Below, one piece after another: positions 12,276-23,486 of a DNA stretch of 64,000 nucleotides. The stretch covers positions 33,181,501 through 33,245,500 of the forward strand of contig NC_091670.1 in assembly GCF_042453785.1 (NCBI RefSeq), given 5' to 3'. This DNA comes from Malus domestica (lineage: Eukaryota > Streptophyta > Magnoliopsida > Rosales > Rosaceae). Positions within the stretch are counted from its first letter, which is position 1; every line of letters begins with the position of its first letter. The translations under genes were made by a program, and so were the position numbers. The notes beneath the pieces were generated by a model. The model saw nothing but the letters and a program-made list of their open reading frames with translations. It was not told the origin of the DNA and searched no databases.

Positions 12276-12640
12276 AGACCGTTTTTTTATCACTGAAGGA
12301 ATCGATGAAGTTGCGTACAGGTTTGAGTTGTCTTCATAATTGGCTAAGGTGCCTAATGTATATTTGTTTTGATGCTTCGTCACTATGTAGCAGATCCATC
12401 GCATGGGATTCCAGTTCAACCTTTGGAGATTAACCGAATTTGACTTATGTTGAGGAACCAGTGACGATCTTGGGTTAGAAAAAGAAAGTTCTGAGAACTA
12501 AGATAGCGTACTTAGTAAAAGTTTTGTGAAGAAACCATTAAGTGGAAGAAACTGCGTGGGAGACAGAGAATTGGATGAGAGAGATGTATATCAGTTTGTC
12601 TTATGTTTATTAGTGGATTATGATCGTATGAAATTTCGAG
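12276..12640 (+). pseudogene. Gypsy integrase C terminus/chromodomain remnant
   Basis: Shifting frames give HYVADPSHGIPVQPLEI, then LTYVEEPVTIL (near 12440) and a KKVLRTKIA piece, followed by a degraded motif of the type EE-x-W-E. These are the standard chromovirus integrase C-terminal and chromodomain words. They continue the integrase interrupted at 11121. Confidence 0.7.
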
Positions 12641-12644
12641 GACG

Positions 12645-12666
12645 AAATTTTATAAGGTGGGTAGAT
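12645..12666 (+). other. Polypurine tract of gypsy element
   Basis: The stretch ending ataaggtgggtagat directly before the 3' LTR, preceded by cgaggacgaaat, matches the typical Tekay-type polypurine-tract context. Confidence 0.55.
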
Positions 12667-15053
12667 TGTAACAGCCCGTCCCAAAATATTGGAATATTTT
12701 ATTTTCTGATGGCGTGAAAATACGATTTTACCCTTGGGTCGATGAATTTTGTTGTGGCGATGTATGGCTTAAGTTGTGAATGTGGACAAATAGGTTAAGT
12801 CCCTAATATTTTGGAACCAATTAGGGACTTAGACTTGAATTATTTTTGTTGTTGTTTTGCCTTGGTTGGCTGGATCACACGGACCACACATTCACCCACC
12901 CGTTGACCTTCTCTTTCTCCTCTCCCTTTCGATTTTCTGCAACGTCCGTACAAACGTACGGACGAACCTCAAACCAACCAATTTATGCACAGATCGAGCT
13001 TGTGATTAGTACCATCTTCTTCCTCTCGTCATCACGAACTCAACCATACCAATTGTTGGACGTGAAACCTTTGAAAACCCGAGAACCCAGGCACCCCGAA
13101 GAAGGCATTGTTTATACTCTTGTGATTGTGGGGGTTTCAGTTGATTCTGAGTTTATGGGAAGCTTTAGATCACCCTCATGATGCTCGGAGTACCATTTTC
13201 ACAAAGTTTGGAATTCGGGATTGTGTAGAACCAGAGAACCCAATATTTGGTATTGTTTATGTGCTCGTGGAATTGAAGGTTTCAAGGTATTTGGAGCTCA
13301 TAAGGAGCTTAAGGACCTCTCCACGAAGCTCGGAGAGGAAGAATGAGGTGATTTAGACGTCTGGAGACTGAGATCGAAGCATCATAGTTTAGCCGGAATT
13401 ATCGAAGGATCTCTGGCAAATTCTCGAAGGTTTTAGGTCCAAATCTTGGTAAAGTTTTGTTTCTTATGTTGTAAGCTTCATTTTGGTGAAGATTTCATGA
13501 AAAATGGTTAAGAATTGACTGAAATACGAAGCTTGGAAAAATTTCCAGAAACCGGCGAGTTGCAACGGCACCGGCGACGGTCTCCGGCGAACCAAGGAAG
13601 AATGAGGAGTATATTCCATCAAGTCTGACGGAATATGCTAACGGCGTTAGTTATATTAAACGGTATATGTTGATTTTTAACGGAATATTCCCTAACTGCC
13701 GTTACTGTTACGGTTAGGGTTCCTTGCACGTGGCCGCACGTCTTGCCGTGCACTCGCCGGCACGTGGGTGGTCGGAAAATTTTTCTAAAATTATGAGGTT
13801 GTTCGTGAGGTTGAGTAGATCACTGTGGTATATTCATATACCCAAATTGAACAACGTATGAGAAGTTATTTCCAAGGTTTTGATTATGTGCTTAATTAAC
13901 GTTATTTCGGTTACTTCTCATATAGGCGAGGCTTATACGGACGATGAGCAAAGTTAAGGGAGGCTCGGGGGCTACGACCCTTCGACATATCTGTGAGTGG
14001 GTAGTTATTTTCAGTATATATATATATATATATACTTGACGTTTTCCCAGAAATCAAATTTGAATGAAAGTATGCTTTAAAATGTCATGTATAGATTTAT
14101 ATGAAAAGTATGATTTGAAATGCCATGCATAGAATTTATATGAAAAGCATGAATTTATATATGATGCATACGTGTGAAATGGTGTTGTGGACGCACAGGT
14201 GAGTATCAGGTGAGTTGCATATTGTTCATTGAGTTATGGTTGATGTGATTTATGTTGAGAGCTCATAACCTGCACCCCGGTGTTGTGCTTATGTTATTCA
14301 CCCTGCATCACACGCTCACCTTGGATCCAAGTAGATGCTAGTCGTACAGACCACTAGAGGTGGTTTTGACATGCCAGTCATACAGACCATTAGAGGGGTT
14401 CCGACTGGTAGGTGACCTTAGATTATGTGCACAGATGCTTGATGAGAGAAGCACTAGAGCGTATTATTACACCATTATAGTCGTACATACTACTTTAGGT
14501 AGTTCCAACTTATGTGCAGTGTAGCGCCGTACAGGTCACGGTTGGTGACTCCGGCTGGATGAGATTTTGAGCTATAGTTTCAGCCGTACAGGATCATTGT
14601 AGGGTCTCCGGTTGATTTATTTTTCACCTGATTTATATTGATGCATTCATATTATAGTTTGGCATGGCATGGCATACTTTTTTTTCCGAAAAGTGTTAAA
14701 GAAATGAGTTTTGAGATCTATGAAAGTATATTTGTACATATGCTATTTTTTTTCTGGGAAAGTACAGGTTTTACGGAGAGGGGTTACAACGTTTTGAGAA
14801 ATGTTTTGTCTTGAAAAGATTGGTTTTACTGACCCACTCAACTTTGTTTTTCGCCCCTCCAGGTTCGAGATAGAGCAGAGCTTTGGTGGCCACGAGGAAT
14901 CCAACTGTGTTCTGACAGAATTTCACAAACGTAGGTTTCACCTTCAGGTATTATACCTTAGTATTTATGTCTTTTGAGCTTCCGAACCGTGTAAATGGTT
15001 ACGTCACTCTCACGTGACGACCAGCATAACCTCCTTCGGGACCAGGTGTATCA
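12667..15053 (+). repeat. 3' LTR of the gypsy element
   Basis: This 2387-bp copy matches 3909-6340. It is 45 bp shorter, mostly because it has one rather than two copies of the gccg...cggc hairpin (compare 5778-5840 with about 14527-14556) and a small deletion near 13760. Elsewhere differences are scattered single bases. Confidence 0.9.
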
Positions 15054-15079
15054 CAAACCGACAACATGAAACTCATTAA

Positions 15080-15700
15080 TACTATGAAAAAAATATGAAA
15101 CACATAAAAGATTTTTTTAATTACTTTAGCCGTTAAATTTAAATTTGGACCGTTAAATATTTTTTTTTACCGTTGATTTCATCAAATTAGATCTTAACTG
15201 TTGGATTCAATGAATTTATAAATATAAAACAAAATAAAATATACATATATGATGTGTCAGCCCCATTAATTCTGGGCTAAATCTGGCTTTTTTTTTTTTA
15301 GGTTTTAGGTTTTAGGCCACATTTTTAACTTGGGTTGGGTTGGATTTGGGGGGGGGGGGAATAGAAGGGGAAATTTAGGTTATAAGCCAGGGTTGGAGTT
15401 GGCCTAAGACCAAACCCAACCCTAGGCTAAATGCTATTTTTTAGGTTTTATTCCCCCCCCCCAAACCCAACCCAACCCAACCCAACCCAACCCATGCTAA
15501 ATATACGGGCTAAAAGTTAAAAATCTAAAAAAAGCCAGATTTAGCCCAGGATTAGTGGGGCTGGCCCACCATATATTTGTATTTCAAATATAAAACTAAA
15601 TAAAATAAACGGTAAAAAAATATATTTAACAGTCCAAATTTAGATCTTACGGCTAAAGTAATTAAATCTAACGTCCAAATTTAAATATCGGATACTCGAA
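15080..15700. mobile_element. Fold-back (long inverted repeat) element
   Basis: The left arm (about 15110-15340) and right arm (about 15440-15675) are inverted copies: ttactttagccgttaaat pairs with words near 15655, and ctgggctaaatctggctt with agccagatttagcccag. The centre near 15390 is unpaired. The arms carry a run of 12 G (about 15350) and a matching run of C (about 15453). No coding capacity is visible. The family is not identified. Confidence 0.6.
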
Positions 15701-18079
15701 AAAAACTTCTCCTAAGAAAGTTCAAAGATTAACATCAAGTACTAATTATAAGTCGCGCATTTGTCACTTATACAGAATACACTTGCAAGCGTGGTAGACT
15801 AATGATTAAGATGTGATTTTCTCATTAACTTTTATCTTCCACATACTCCTTTTTTTATAGTCTTTTATATATTTAATAAATCAAATCAACAAAGAGAAAA
15901 CGGCAGTGCGAATATATACTACTTGTAATTAGGGGTGGTTTGGTTTAGGATAACGGACCTAAATGGTCAATTCAAAAACTGAACCGAAATTGTTCGGAAA
16001 AAAGGGCAAAAAACCGAAACCAAACCAATATTTTGGTTTTCTCAAAATTCGGTAATATCGAAATAGTTTCAGCATTTCGGTTCAGGCTCGAGAATGGGCC
16101 TTCAAGTCAAATTTTTTGGCTTCTGATTCAAGACCAGCAAAACCCAATTTTGCCCAAACTTTTTGAGCCCCAAATGTTAAGCTATGGGCCTATGCTCATG
16201 TGCTCTATTCCTCTCCATTTCCTGAGCAAAAATACTTGTGATTATTAAAATTATTGTTGTGAATAATATGTGGATGGCCCACATGAATGATTTGTTACTA
16301 TTTATGCACATTACTTTCACTATTCATTTGTAGAAAATTTGTAAACTGAATAGTGTTCTCTTTGCTTATAAAATGAATGAGAGGTGAAGAATGAGGATAC
16401 ATACGAATGAGGAGAGAAACCAAACGAAAGAGGAAGAGAGAAAAGAGAGGAAGAAGATAGGAGATAATAAAGAGGATTATCTTTGTACTCCTATTATTCC
16501 AAATTATAAAGAAATCACAACTACTGCCCTGAGGACGTACTCCAGTCACACTGACTGTAGAGGAACCTTGTAAATTTTGTGTTTTGTTTATTTATTCCAC
16601 TACACACACCGTTGATTTTACAACACGTTATCAGCACAAAAAGCTCTAATGTCAGTGGAAAGCACTATCTACCTCTCACCTCCATCAGCTAAAATCTCAC
16701 ATATGAGAGACGGCAAACAGGGAAGAACATCTTGTCACAAAAATCCATCAACCTTTCTTTTATCACTTTTTCTTTTTATCACTCTAACTGTTGATGTGTT
16801 AATCCTTATCCTTGCTAGACTTGCAATCTCGTCTTTCTCTCATGGACAAGAGAGATGGAGAGATCTTACAGACAAACAAAGGTGCAGAAAAACAAGCAAG
16901 GGTATGTCCATTTTTCGTCTCTCCCACCGCGCCAGAAGCGCCCCTATCGAATTCCGTTGAGAATTGAAATTTACAATGACCTATAGTCGTCACGATATGA
17001 GAAAACTCGTACCTGACAACTAGTTTTCAGAGATCCAGAAGAATCTCATCAGACTTGGAAACTCAGATTGCGTCGTTCTCGATAGATCTCGAGGACCTCC
17101 ATGAATCATCAGTTGTTTAAGATGGTGATGACAGGACTGACTCCACACATGCCTCCCTTTCTTATACCTCCATTAACTCCACTGTCATCTATGTCCCTAT
17201 AGGGAAGTTCTTGCTTTGCGATGCCATGTTCTCTGACCCATGCAAGAACAACACCAGTTTCTAGTTGCCTTTTTGGATGGAATTGGTTTTGTGTGACCTC
17301 CACAACAACCCAGCTGGTCCTGGGTTTCGAGACTGGTTGAGACAGACAAAGAAAGAAAAAAGGGGAAGTTTATGGAATATGCATGGCACTATCTAGAAAA
17401 AGCAGAATAATGCATCTGCACCATTTGAATGAAAAATAATAATGGGGCCAAAATTTTTGGAATGATGCAGCATGTGAATGAAAAAATAATAATTAAAAAG
17501 GAAAAGAGGTGGAATCTTGTTGCATAATGTCGACACAACATGTGAAAAAGAAATAATAAAAATAAAAAGATAAAGACTTTTGGATGGTGTTGTGCCATCT
17601 GAAAAGAAAGAAGGAAAAATATATATTTATTTATGTGAATGGTGTTGGTTTAAAAGCCTCATCACAAGTTCTATTTACTTTAAAGCAATTTATTTATCAT
17701 GGACGATTTTACCGCCTACTGCTTTAAGTTTTGATTTATGTGAATGGTGCTGAATTAAAGTTCTTGTCACAAGCTTTATTTATTTAAATGCAATTTATTT
17801 ACTATGGCTGGAATTACCACCTATTGCTTTAATTTATTTATTGTACTTATTTTTTGTTATGATGAATATATAACAATGACCCGAAGTTCCTTGATCATAT
17901 CAGAACCTGCAGTTTCTTGATCCTTATCATATAAAATGATTGGACCCGAAGTTCCATCATACAAAAAGAGATCAAGACATGAAGTTCCTTGATGAGTATC
18001 TTAAGTTTGAAGTACCGCAGTGCCTCAACTTAATTGTAATAAAGGTCATAAGAGTCTCAGTCTACACACTATTAAATAA

Positions 18080-18880
18080 GGACCAGAAGTTCCTTATGTC
18101 CATACTCAAAATAGTTTAGCAGAAGCATTTATTAAGTGGATGAAATTGATTACCCGCGCTGTGTTCATGAAAACAAAATTACTAGTTTTTACATGAGTAC
18201 ATGCTATTTTGCATGATGCATTATTAATTCGGTTGAGATTTATTACCAACTATCAATACTTCTTAGTACAACTCGTGTTTGGAAACCAGCCAAACATTAT
18301 ACATTTACGAGTCTTTGGTTGTGTGCCTATTGCACTACCACAATGTACTGAAATGAGGCATCATCGCTGATTGGGTATTAATGTTGAACACCATCTATCA
18401 TTCAATATTTGGAACCCTTCACTGGGGATATGTTTACCGCGTGGTTTGTGAACTATCATTTTGATAAGATAATTTTCCCGTCGTTAGAGGGAGAAAATAA
18501 CATCGTTCCAGAAGAACAATGAGAAAATATCATTCCAGAAGAATGATGAGAAAAGACCGTTCCAGAAGAACGAAAATAATTTGTCTTATTTTGATTCACG
18601 AAGCAATCAATGTGAAAATGAATTTTTGAATAATTGAATAATGCAATGATGTGTCAATCAAATGCCAGATGCATTTAATAATGCAACGAAAGTGATAAAA
18701 TCACATATACTTACTGCAAATGTGCGTACAAGAATTAATGTCTATGTTGGACAATATAATGAGGCAGTAAATAATTTATATTGCATACCTGAAGCGTGGC
18801 AGGCCCTTAGACTCAAAAGGTTCAGTCATTCGAAAGAAGAATAATATAGCACTACTAAACTATTGCATTCCCGAAGCATA
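18080..18880 (+). pseudogene. Copia integrase fossil
   Basis: DNA here matches the integrase and post-integrase part of the intact copia at about 45105-45865. It includes the catalytic-glutamate region (tttagcagaagcatttatta), the word catttacgagt, and the later atgccagatgcatttaa. Numerous stops and deletions are present; the start of the pol frame is gone. Confidence 0.75.
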
Positions 18881-20399
18881 ACTGTTGCATGCCCGAAGCA
18901 TGACAGTCACTGCATGGATACACGTCATAGAAAGGACAATCCGCAGACATGGGAATGTTAATGTCTCATGCATGAATCATGATAGACATATAAGTTCCAA
19001 TGACTCAACTCTCGGAAGTGGAGATTAAAAATCCTAGCTCTATAACGCTCAAGAAGAGGTTATGATCCACATTCTCTAAATTATGACTATCCTGGAAGAG
19101 ATAGTGTAATGCCCTTGAAGAGGCAATGGATATCCAAAAGAAATAAAAAGCTTTTATGCATGCGCATGCATATGAGAATATGGGATCACGAATTGATGAT
19201 AACCAATTGTAATTTTGGTTTTACAAGTAGCTACTAAATTCATCAATGAGCTGTGTTAATATTGAGTCCCGTTCTTTTCCGTCAACAAAATTTATTGGCC
19301 AAAAATGGAGAAAGACAATTCCATTACAATCTTGTAAGAACGTGAAAAAATTGACTTATACTTTAATACAATACAAATAGCCAAAAGATGTTAAACCAAT
19401 GAGGTTACATTGGGCATTTGTAATACAGTGAAATACAATTACATGATATGACACAAGGTTACTAATTGAAACTTGAAATTATACTCTGGTAAACAAGTTC
19501 ATATGAATGGAGAATTACATACAAAAGGTTATGAGTCGCCCACATCATATCTCCATGAGTAAATCCCTCAAGTATACATGGAAGCAAGTTGTTCTGTATA
19601 AATTCCAAAGGAGAATGTGTCATGAAGTGTAGAAAATCCCTGAAGGATTCAAATTGCTTGAAGTAAGCCCTAGAAGGGTAAAACATAAATTATGTACTCC
19701 ATACCAATGGATGATATAAATTACCTTACCGAGTGTTATCATTATGATATTGTTGCAACATACTAAAATCTCTTGCAAGAGTCAATGACATTAAATTAGA
19801 ACTCATGAAGAGTCAATGAGATTAAATTAGAACTCCTAAAAAGTCAATGATATTAAATTAGGACTCCTTAAGAGTCAAGAAATATTATCAAGTGTTGAGA
19901 GGAATATTGTCTTGAACTGCAGATCGAACAATATGCCAACATGAATTTTATCCATAATGTTTATGATATTAAAGAATCATATGGATTGAAGATTATGAGT
20001 TGAATACTCAAATGATGTAGACACTAAGAACGATCATTTATTTTTCTGAGGGTAAAGATAAATTGATATTTGGTCCAGAAGTACCACATCTTAGTGAAGT
20101 ATATCCTTATTGTATTTGGCACAATACATGGAATGAAATCATTTATCTATTGATATCTCCGAGAAATTATACATATGTGCATATATATGAGTTAAAAACA
20201 AACAAATAGGATGAAGCCTTCACAAATGTTGCTCATGTGAAGCCTTAGTACTCGGCAGTACCCCAGAAAGAGGAGGCACTGGAGATTGATCATGTGACGC
20301 CTCAGTATTTGGCAAAACACCAGAACGGGAAGGCATTAGTTGCCTTCAGAATCTAGCAACAAACCTCTGGTGATCACTTTGAATCTGACTTTTGGATTC

Positions 20400-20843
20400 C
20401 TATAGTTGGTCGAGCTTTCTCTTCATGCTCGTCGAGTAATTATTGGCAAGCACATGTAACACTCTATTCTCGTGCTTGAACCCTCCGATCTCTTGTTTAA
20501 GACTTACCACATCAGCCATCAATGATTCAACTTGGCGAGTTTGAGCAAGTAGGCGTTGGTCCATATTGGAAACAGAGCCAGCACACTGAACACTGAGAGT
20601 CAATGAGTCTTGAACGGCCGATTCATCAGACCGTTTTGAAAGGATTGTGTTATCCTTTGGAGTGAGAATATTCCTAGCTACTACTGTAGCGGTTATGTTA
20701 TTCTTCATCATAGAGTCCCCAACCGTAAGAGAACCATTAGAAGATAAGAAGGACAGGCGCCATATGTTATCCTGACGCTGCTCGTCTGTATCACTTATAA
20801 GACTCAAATCTAAGCAAATGTTAGATGGGCAAGCCATTTTCAA
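20400..20843 (-). CDS. Antisense ORF of unknown function inside copia relic
   Basis: This is a 147-codon open frame on the strand opposite to the element. From about residue 85 it is predicted coiled-coil: SNMDQRLLAQTRQVESLMAD is followed by a leucine/valine heptad pattern to the end. The N terminus MKMACPSNICLDLSLI lacks a signal peptide or membrane segment. I recognise no catalytic domain. The frame is open in an otherwise heavily decayed element, which is unexpected. It may be a retroelement-borne extra ORF, a captured host fragment, or chance. Confidence 0.35.
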   Translation of the reverse strand: MKMACPSNICLDLSLISDTDEQRQDNIWRLSFLSSNGSLTVGDSMMKNNITATVVARNILTPKDNTILSKRSDESAVQDSLTLSVQCAGSVSNMDQRLLAQTRQVESLMADVVSLKQEIGGFKHENRVLHVLANNYSTSMKRKLDQL

Positions 20844-21285
20844 AAATGATGAAAGAAAAATGAGGTCAAATAAAATCTCAGAAGTGCAAGAAGAGGAAAA
20901 TTTCTACAGGCAGCAACTTTCCGAGCATACATTTTGAGCACAATTAACGTCTCTATAAAATAAGAAGCAACAGAGCCACTTGTTCAGAGATCGAAGAGAC
21001 ACTGCTCTCCGAATTTCAAAAGCCAGATGTTCCTGAATAAAGTTTGTTAGCATTTTTTAGACGCAATCTCATGTTTTTCGGATATCGCGTGCAACTTTAT
21101 CAAAGATCTCTGACAAAGTTGAAAACGCGTAAATTTTACTGTTCTAATTACACCACAGTTGCTGACAAGAGTAAAGGCACAACACCACTACATGTTACTT
21201 GGAAATCTCTACATATGTCGACCTATGTTCTCCATAACAAGGCAGACCTGCAAGAATATTTAACTCTTCCTCATCTCCAAGAATG

Positions 21286-21400
21286 CATCTTCAACAAGCA
21301 TCTTGAAATACTCAGTTTTCTTCATCTCCGAAAATATTCAACAAGCATCTTCAACAAGCATCTTGAAATATTCAGTTTTCTTCATCTCCGAAAATACCTC
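21286..21400. repeat. Short tandem duplication inside copia relic
   Basis: A unit of about 57 bp carrying atcttcaacaagcatcttga and cttcatctccgaaaata is present twice in tandem. The surrounding frame 21044-21568 has no known domain and is probably non-coding. Confidence 0.6.
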
Positions 21401-22638
21401 TTCAAAACAAGTCACACCAGAGCAAGAGTATCTTATATCATCAGGGACAAGAGCAAGAGTATTTCATATCATGCAATCTCCCTGTCCTTTCCTTTATCCT
21501 TGTCCTTACCTACCAAGACAAGGATAAAGAAAGCAATATGTCGGAACCTCCAGTCTAACTTCCAGTAAGGAACCGACTGCCTGGAACCTTTCCTGATTGC
21601 TTACCTAGCATTGGTCTCGAGTAGTCATCTTCAAATGTCGACATGATGTTGGCTATTTACACTAAAGCTGTCAAGCATGATGAGTAGCAAAGGTTTGCAT
21701 TCCACTCCTGCATCAGTGGACAAATACTACAAGAGAAGAGGCCACATATGCATGGAGAAAAACCAAGGAAAATACAACTTCTGCAAGGGGAACAGATAAG
21801 GCAAGCAAAAATGATACATTGAAACATGTGGAAACAAGAGCTACAAACACGTGCCGATTCATCCCTGACAAAGCCGAAGATCACTTGCCACGTGAAGCTC
21901 TTCGTGGTCCAATTTCATTCAAGATCAAGCATCGATGGCCTTTGAAGAAATCACAAGTCCGATTCAAGATCAAGTATCCACCACCCTTGAATCAAATTCA
22001 GCTCCAGATAAAAAAAAGTAAATTCAGACATTTGGAGGAAGTATAGCAGAAGGCCCTCCAGCCCAGTTCAAGAACAAGCATGTGGAAAGTTAACTACAAG
22101 TACAACACCTCTTTTGGCAACTCTTCTCGCTAAGAGACTGAAGCAGAATGATTAACAATCAGCCTAAATGATTTGAAATCAGGGGGAGATACTCATCAGG
22201 GAGAGCATCCAAAACAAATCAAGATTTTAACGAGTCAATTAAATACTTGTGGCCATCCAAGGGGGAGTGTTGTGAATAATATGTGGATGGCCCACATAAA
22301 TGATTTGTTACTATTTATGCACAGTATTTTCACTATTCATTTGTAGAAAATTTGTAAAGTGAATAGTATTCTCTTTGCTTATAAAATGAATGAGAGGTGA
22401 AAAAGGAGGATACATACGACTGAGGAGAGAAACCAAACGGAAGAGGAAGAGAGAAAAGAGAGGAAGAAGATAGGAGATAATAGAGAGAATTATTTTTGTA
22501 CTCCTATTATTCCAAATTATAAAGAAAGCACCACTACTGCCCCGAGGACGTACTCCAATCACATTAACTGTAGAGGAACCTCATAAATTTTGTGTTTTGT
22601 TTATTTATTCCACTGCATACACCGTCGATTTTACAACA

Positions 22639-23480
22639 ATTACATCAATTTAATGAAAAAGTTTGTACACATCAATTCAAAAATTCCTATTGAAAGGAAA
22701 CAAATTGCTGCAATTGCATTAGTACACCATTACGGTACATACCTCAACAATCCCTAATCTCAACAATCCCCTCAACCATTACACGAAAAGGTCTGACCTC
22801 AACAATCTTCTAATCTCAAATCAAAATTCAAAATTCAAATCGGAACTCTAATCCCCATTTCAAAATCCCAAATCGAAATCCTAATTGAAATATGACGAAT
22901 TAAAGGGAAAATTTCTTACATTGAGCGAGACTTGATCGAGAGAGAGAGAGTCGGAGAGGAGTCGAGAGAGACGTGTGGTGTCGTGGGTGTGATGTGTCGG
23001 AGTTGAGATCGACTGAGAGAGAGAGTCGACAGAGGTGAAACACAGAGAGAGGTCGAGAGAGAGGGTGGGTGGGGCCAGAGTCGAGATCAGGTAGTTTGGG
23101 CCTAAGTGGGCCGAGTCGAAAGAGACAAAAATCTGGTTACTGGGTTAAGGAAGAAGAGAAGACGAACTGAAGAGAAGATGGTCAAGAGAGAGAAACAGGC
23201 CGAGAGACAAAAAGAGGAGTTTCAAAAGAGAGAGATAGGGGAGGAGTGGGAAATCAGGCAACGGAGTTAGGGGAGGAGGAGAGCTCGAGGAGTCGAGAGA
23301 GAGTTACGAACCACTTACGCAACCAAATTAGTCTCACTCTATAGCAGCATTGCCAATTTGCCAGAAGATATTAAACTATAGTAAGTAAATTACAACCATA
23401 CCAAAAACTCCTGCATTTCGACAGAAGTAGTAAATCAATCATCTAACTTGGCCCTAACCCTAAAGCTAAAGTGTATCACC
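22639..23480. other. Repeat right part and EFL1 downstream region
   Basis: No gene. 22639-23300 is the right part of the dispersed repeat, GA-rich from 22930. 23300-23486 is unique-looking sequence that probably holds the EFL1 3' UTR. Confidence 0.5.
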
Positions 23481-23486
23481 AACCTC

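Larger units (their letters stand above)
3909..15053 (+). mobile_element. Ty3/gypsy (Tekay-like) LTR retrotransposon, coding-dead
   Basis: The element is complete in structure: 5' LTR 3909-6340, primer-binding site at 6341, decayed gag-pol, polypurine tract before 12667, and 3' LTR 12667-15053. The 5-bp target duplication caaac is seen at 3904-3908 and 15054-15058. LTRs begin tgtaacagcccgtccc and the 3' copy ends in tca. Remnants in order are gag, protease/zinc-finger zone, reverse transcriptase, integrase and a chromodomain-type C terminus, which places it in the chromovirus (Tekay/Del) group. Every coding domain has several stops and frameshifts, so it cannot be autonomous. A hAT-like element sits in the integrase region. 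Confidence 0.9.
16255..22638 (+). mobile_element. Old Ty1/copia-type LTR element, degenerate
   Basis: Two 371-bp LTRs (16255-16625 and 22268-22638) begin tgttgtgaat and end acaaca. The flanks attat (16250-16254) and attac (22639-22643) look like a target duplication with one change. The PBS-like word cgttatcagcac follows the 5' LTR, and aagggggag precedes the 3' LTR, as in the copia at 41783. Roughly two dozen or more LTR differences are seen by eye, so it is much older. Only integrase and short reverse-transcriptase fossils remain. The interior from 19.2 to 22.2 kb is mostly not copia pol. Confidence 0.85.
15722..23300 (+). repeat. Dispersed repeat split by copia relic (block A)
   Basis: The segments 15722-16254 and 22639-23300 together match 55970-57370 in inverted orientation, and the copia relic at 16255-22638 sits precisely between them. 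The right part is rich in gagaga/tcgag words. One hAT-type end, aggggtggtttgg, is visible near 15943; the matching far end is missing here. Confidence 0.7.
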
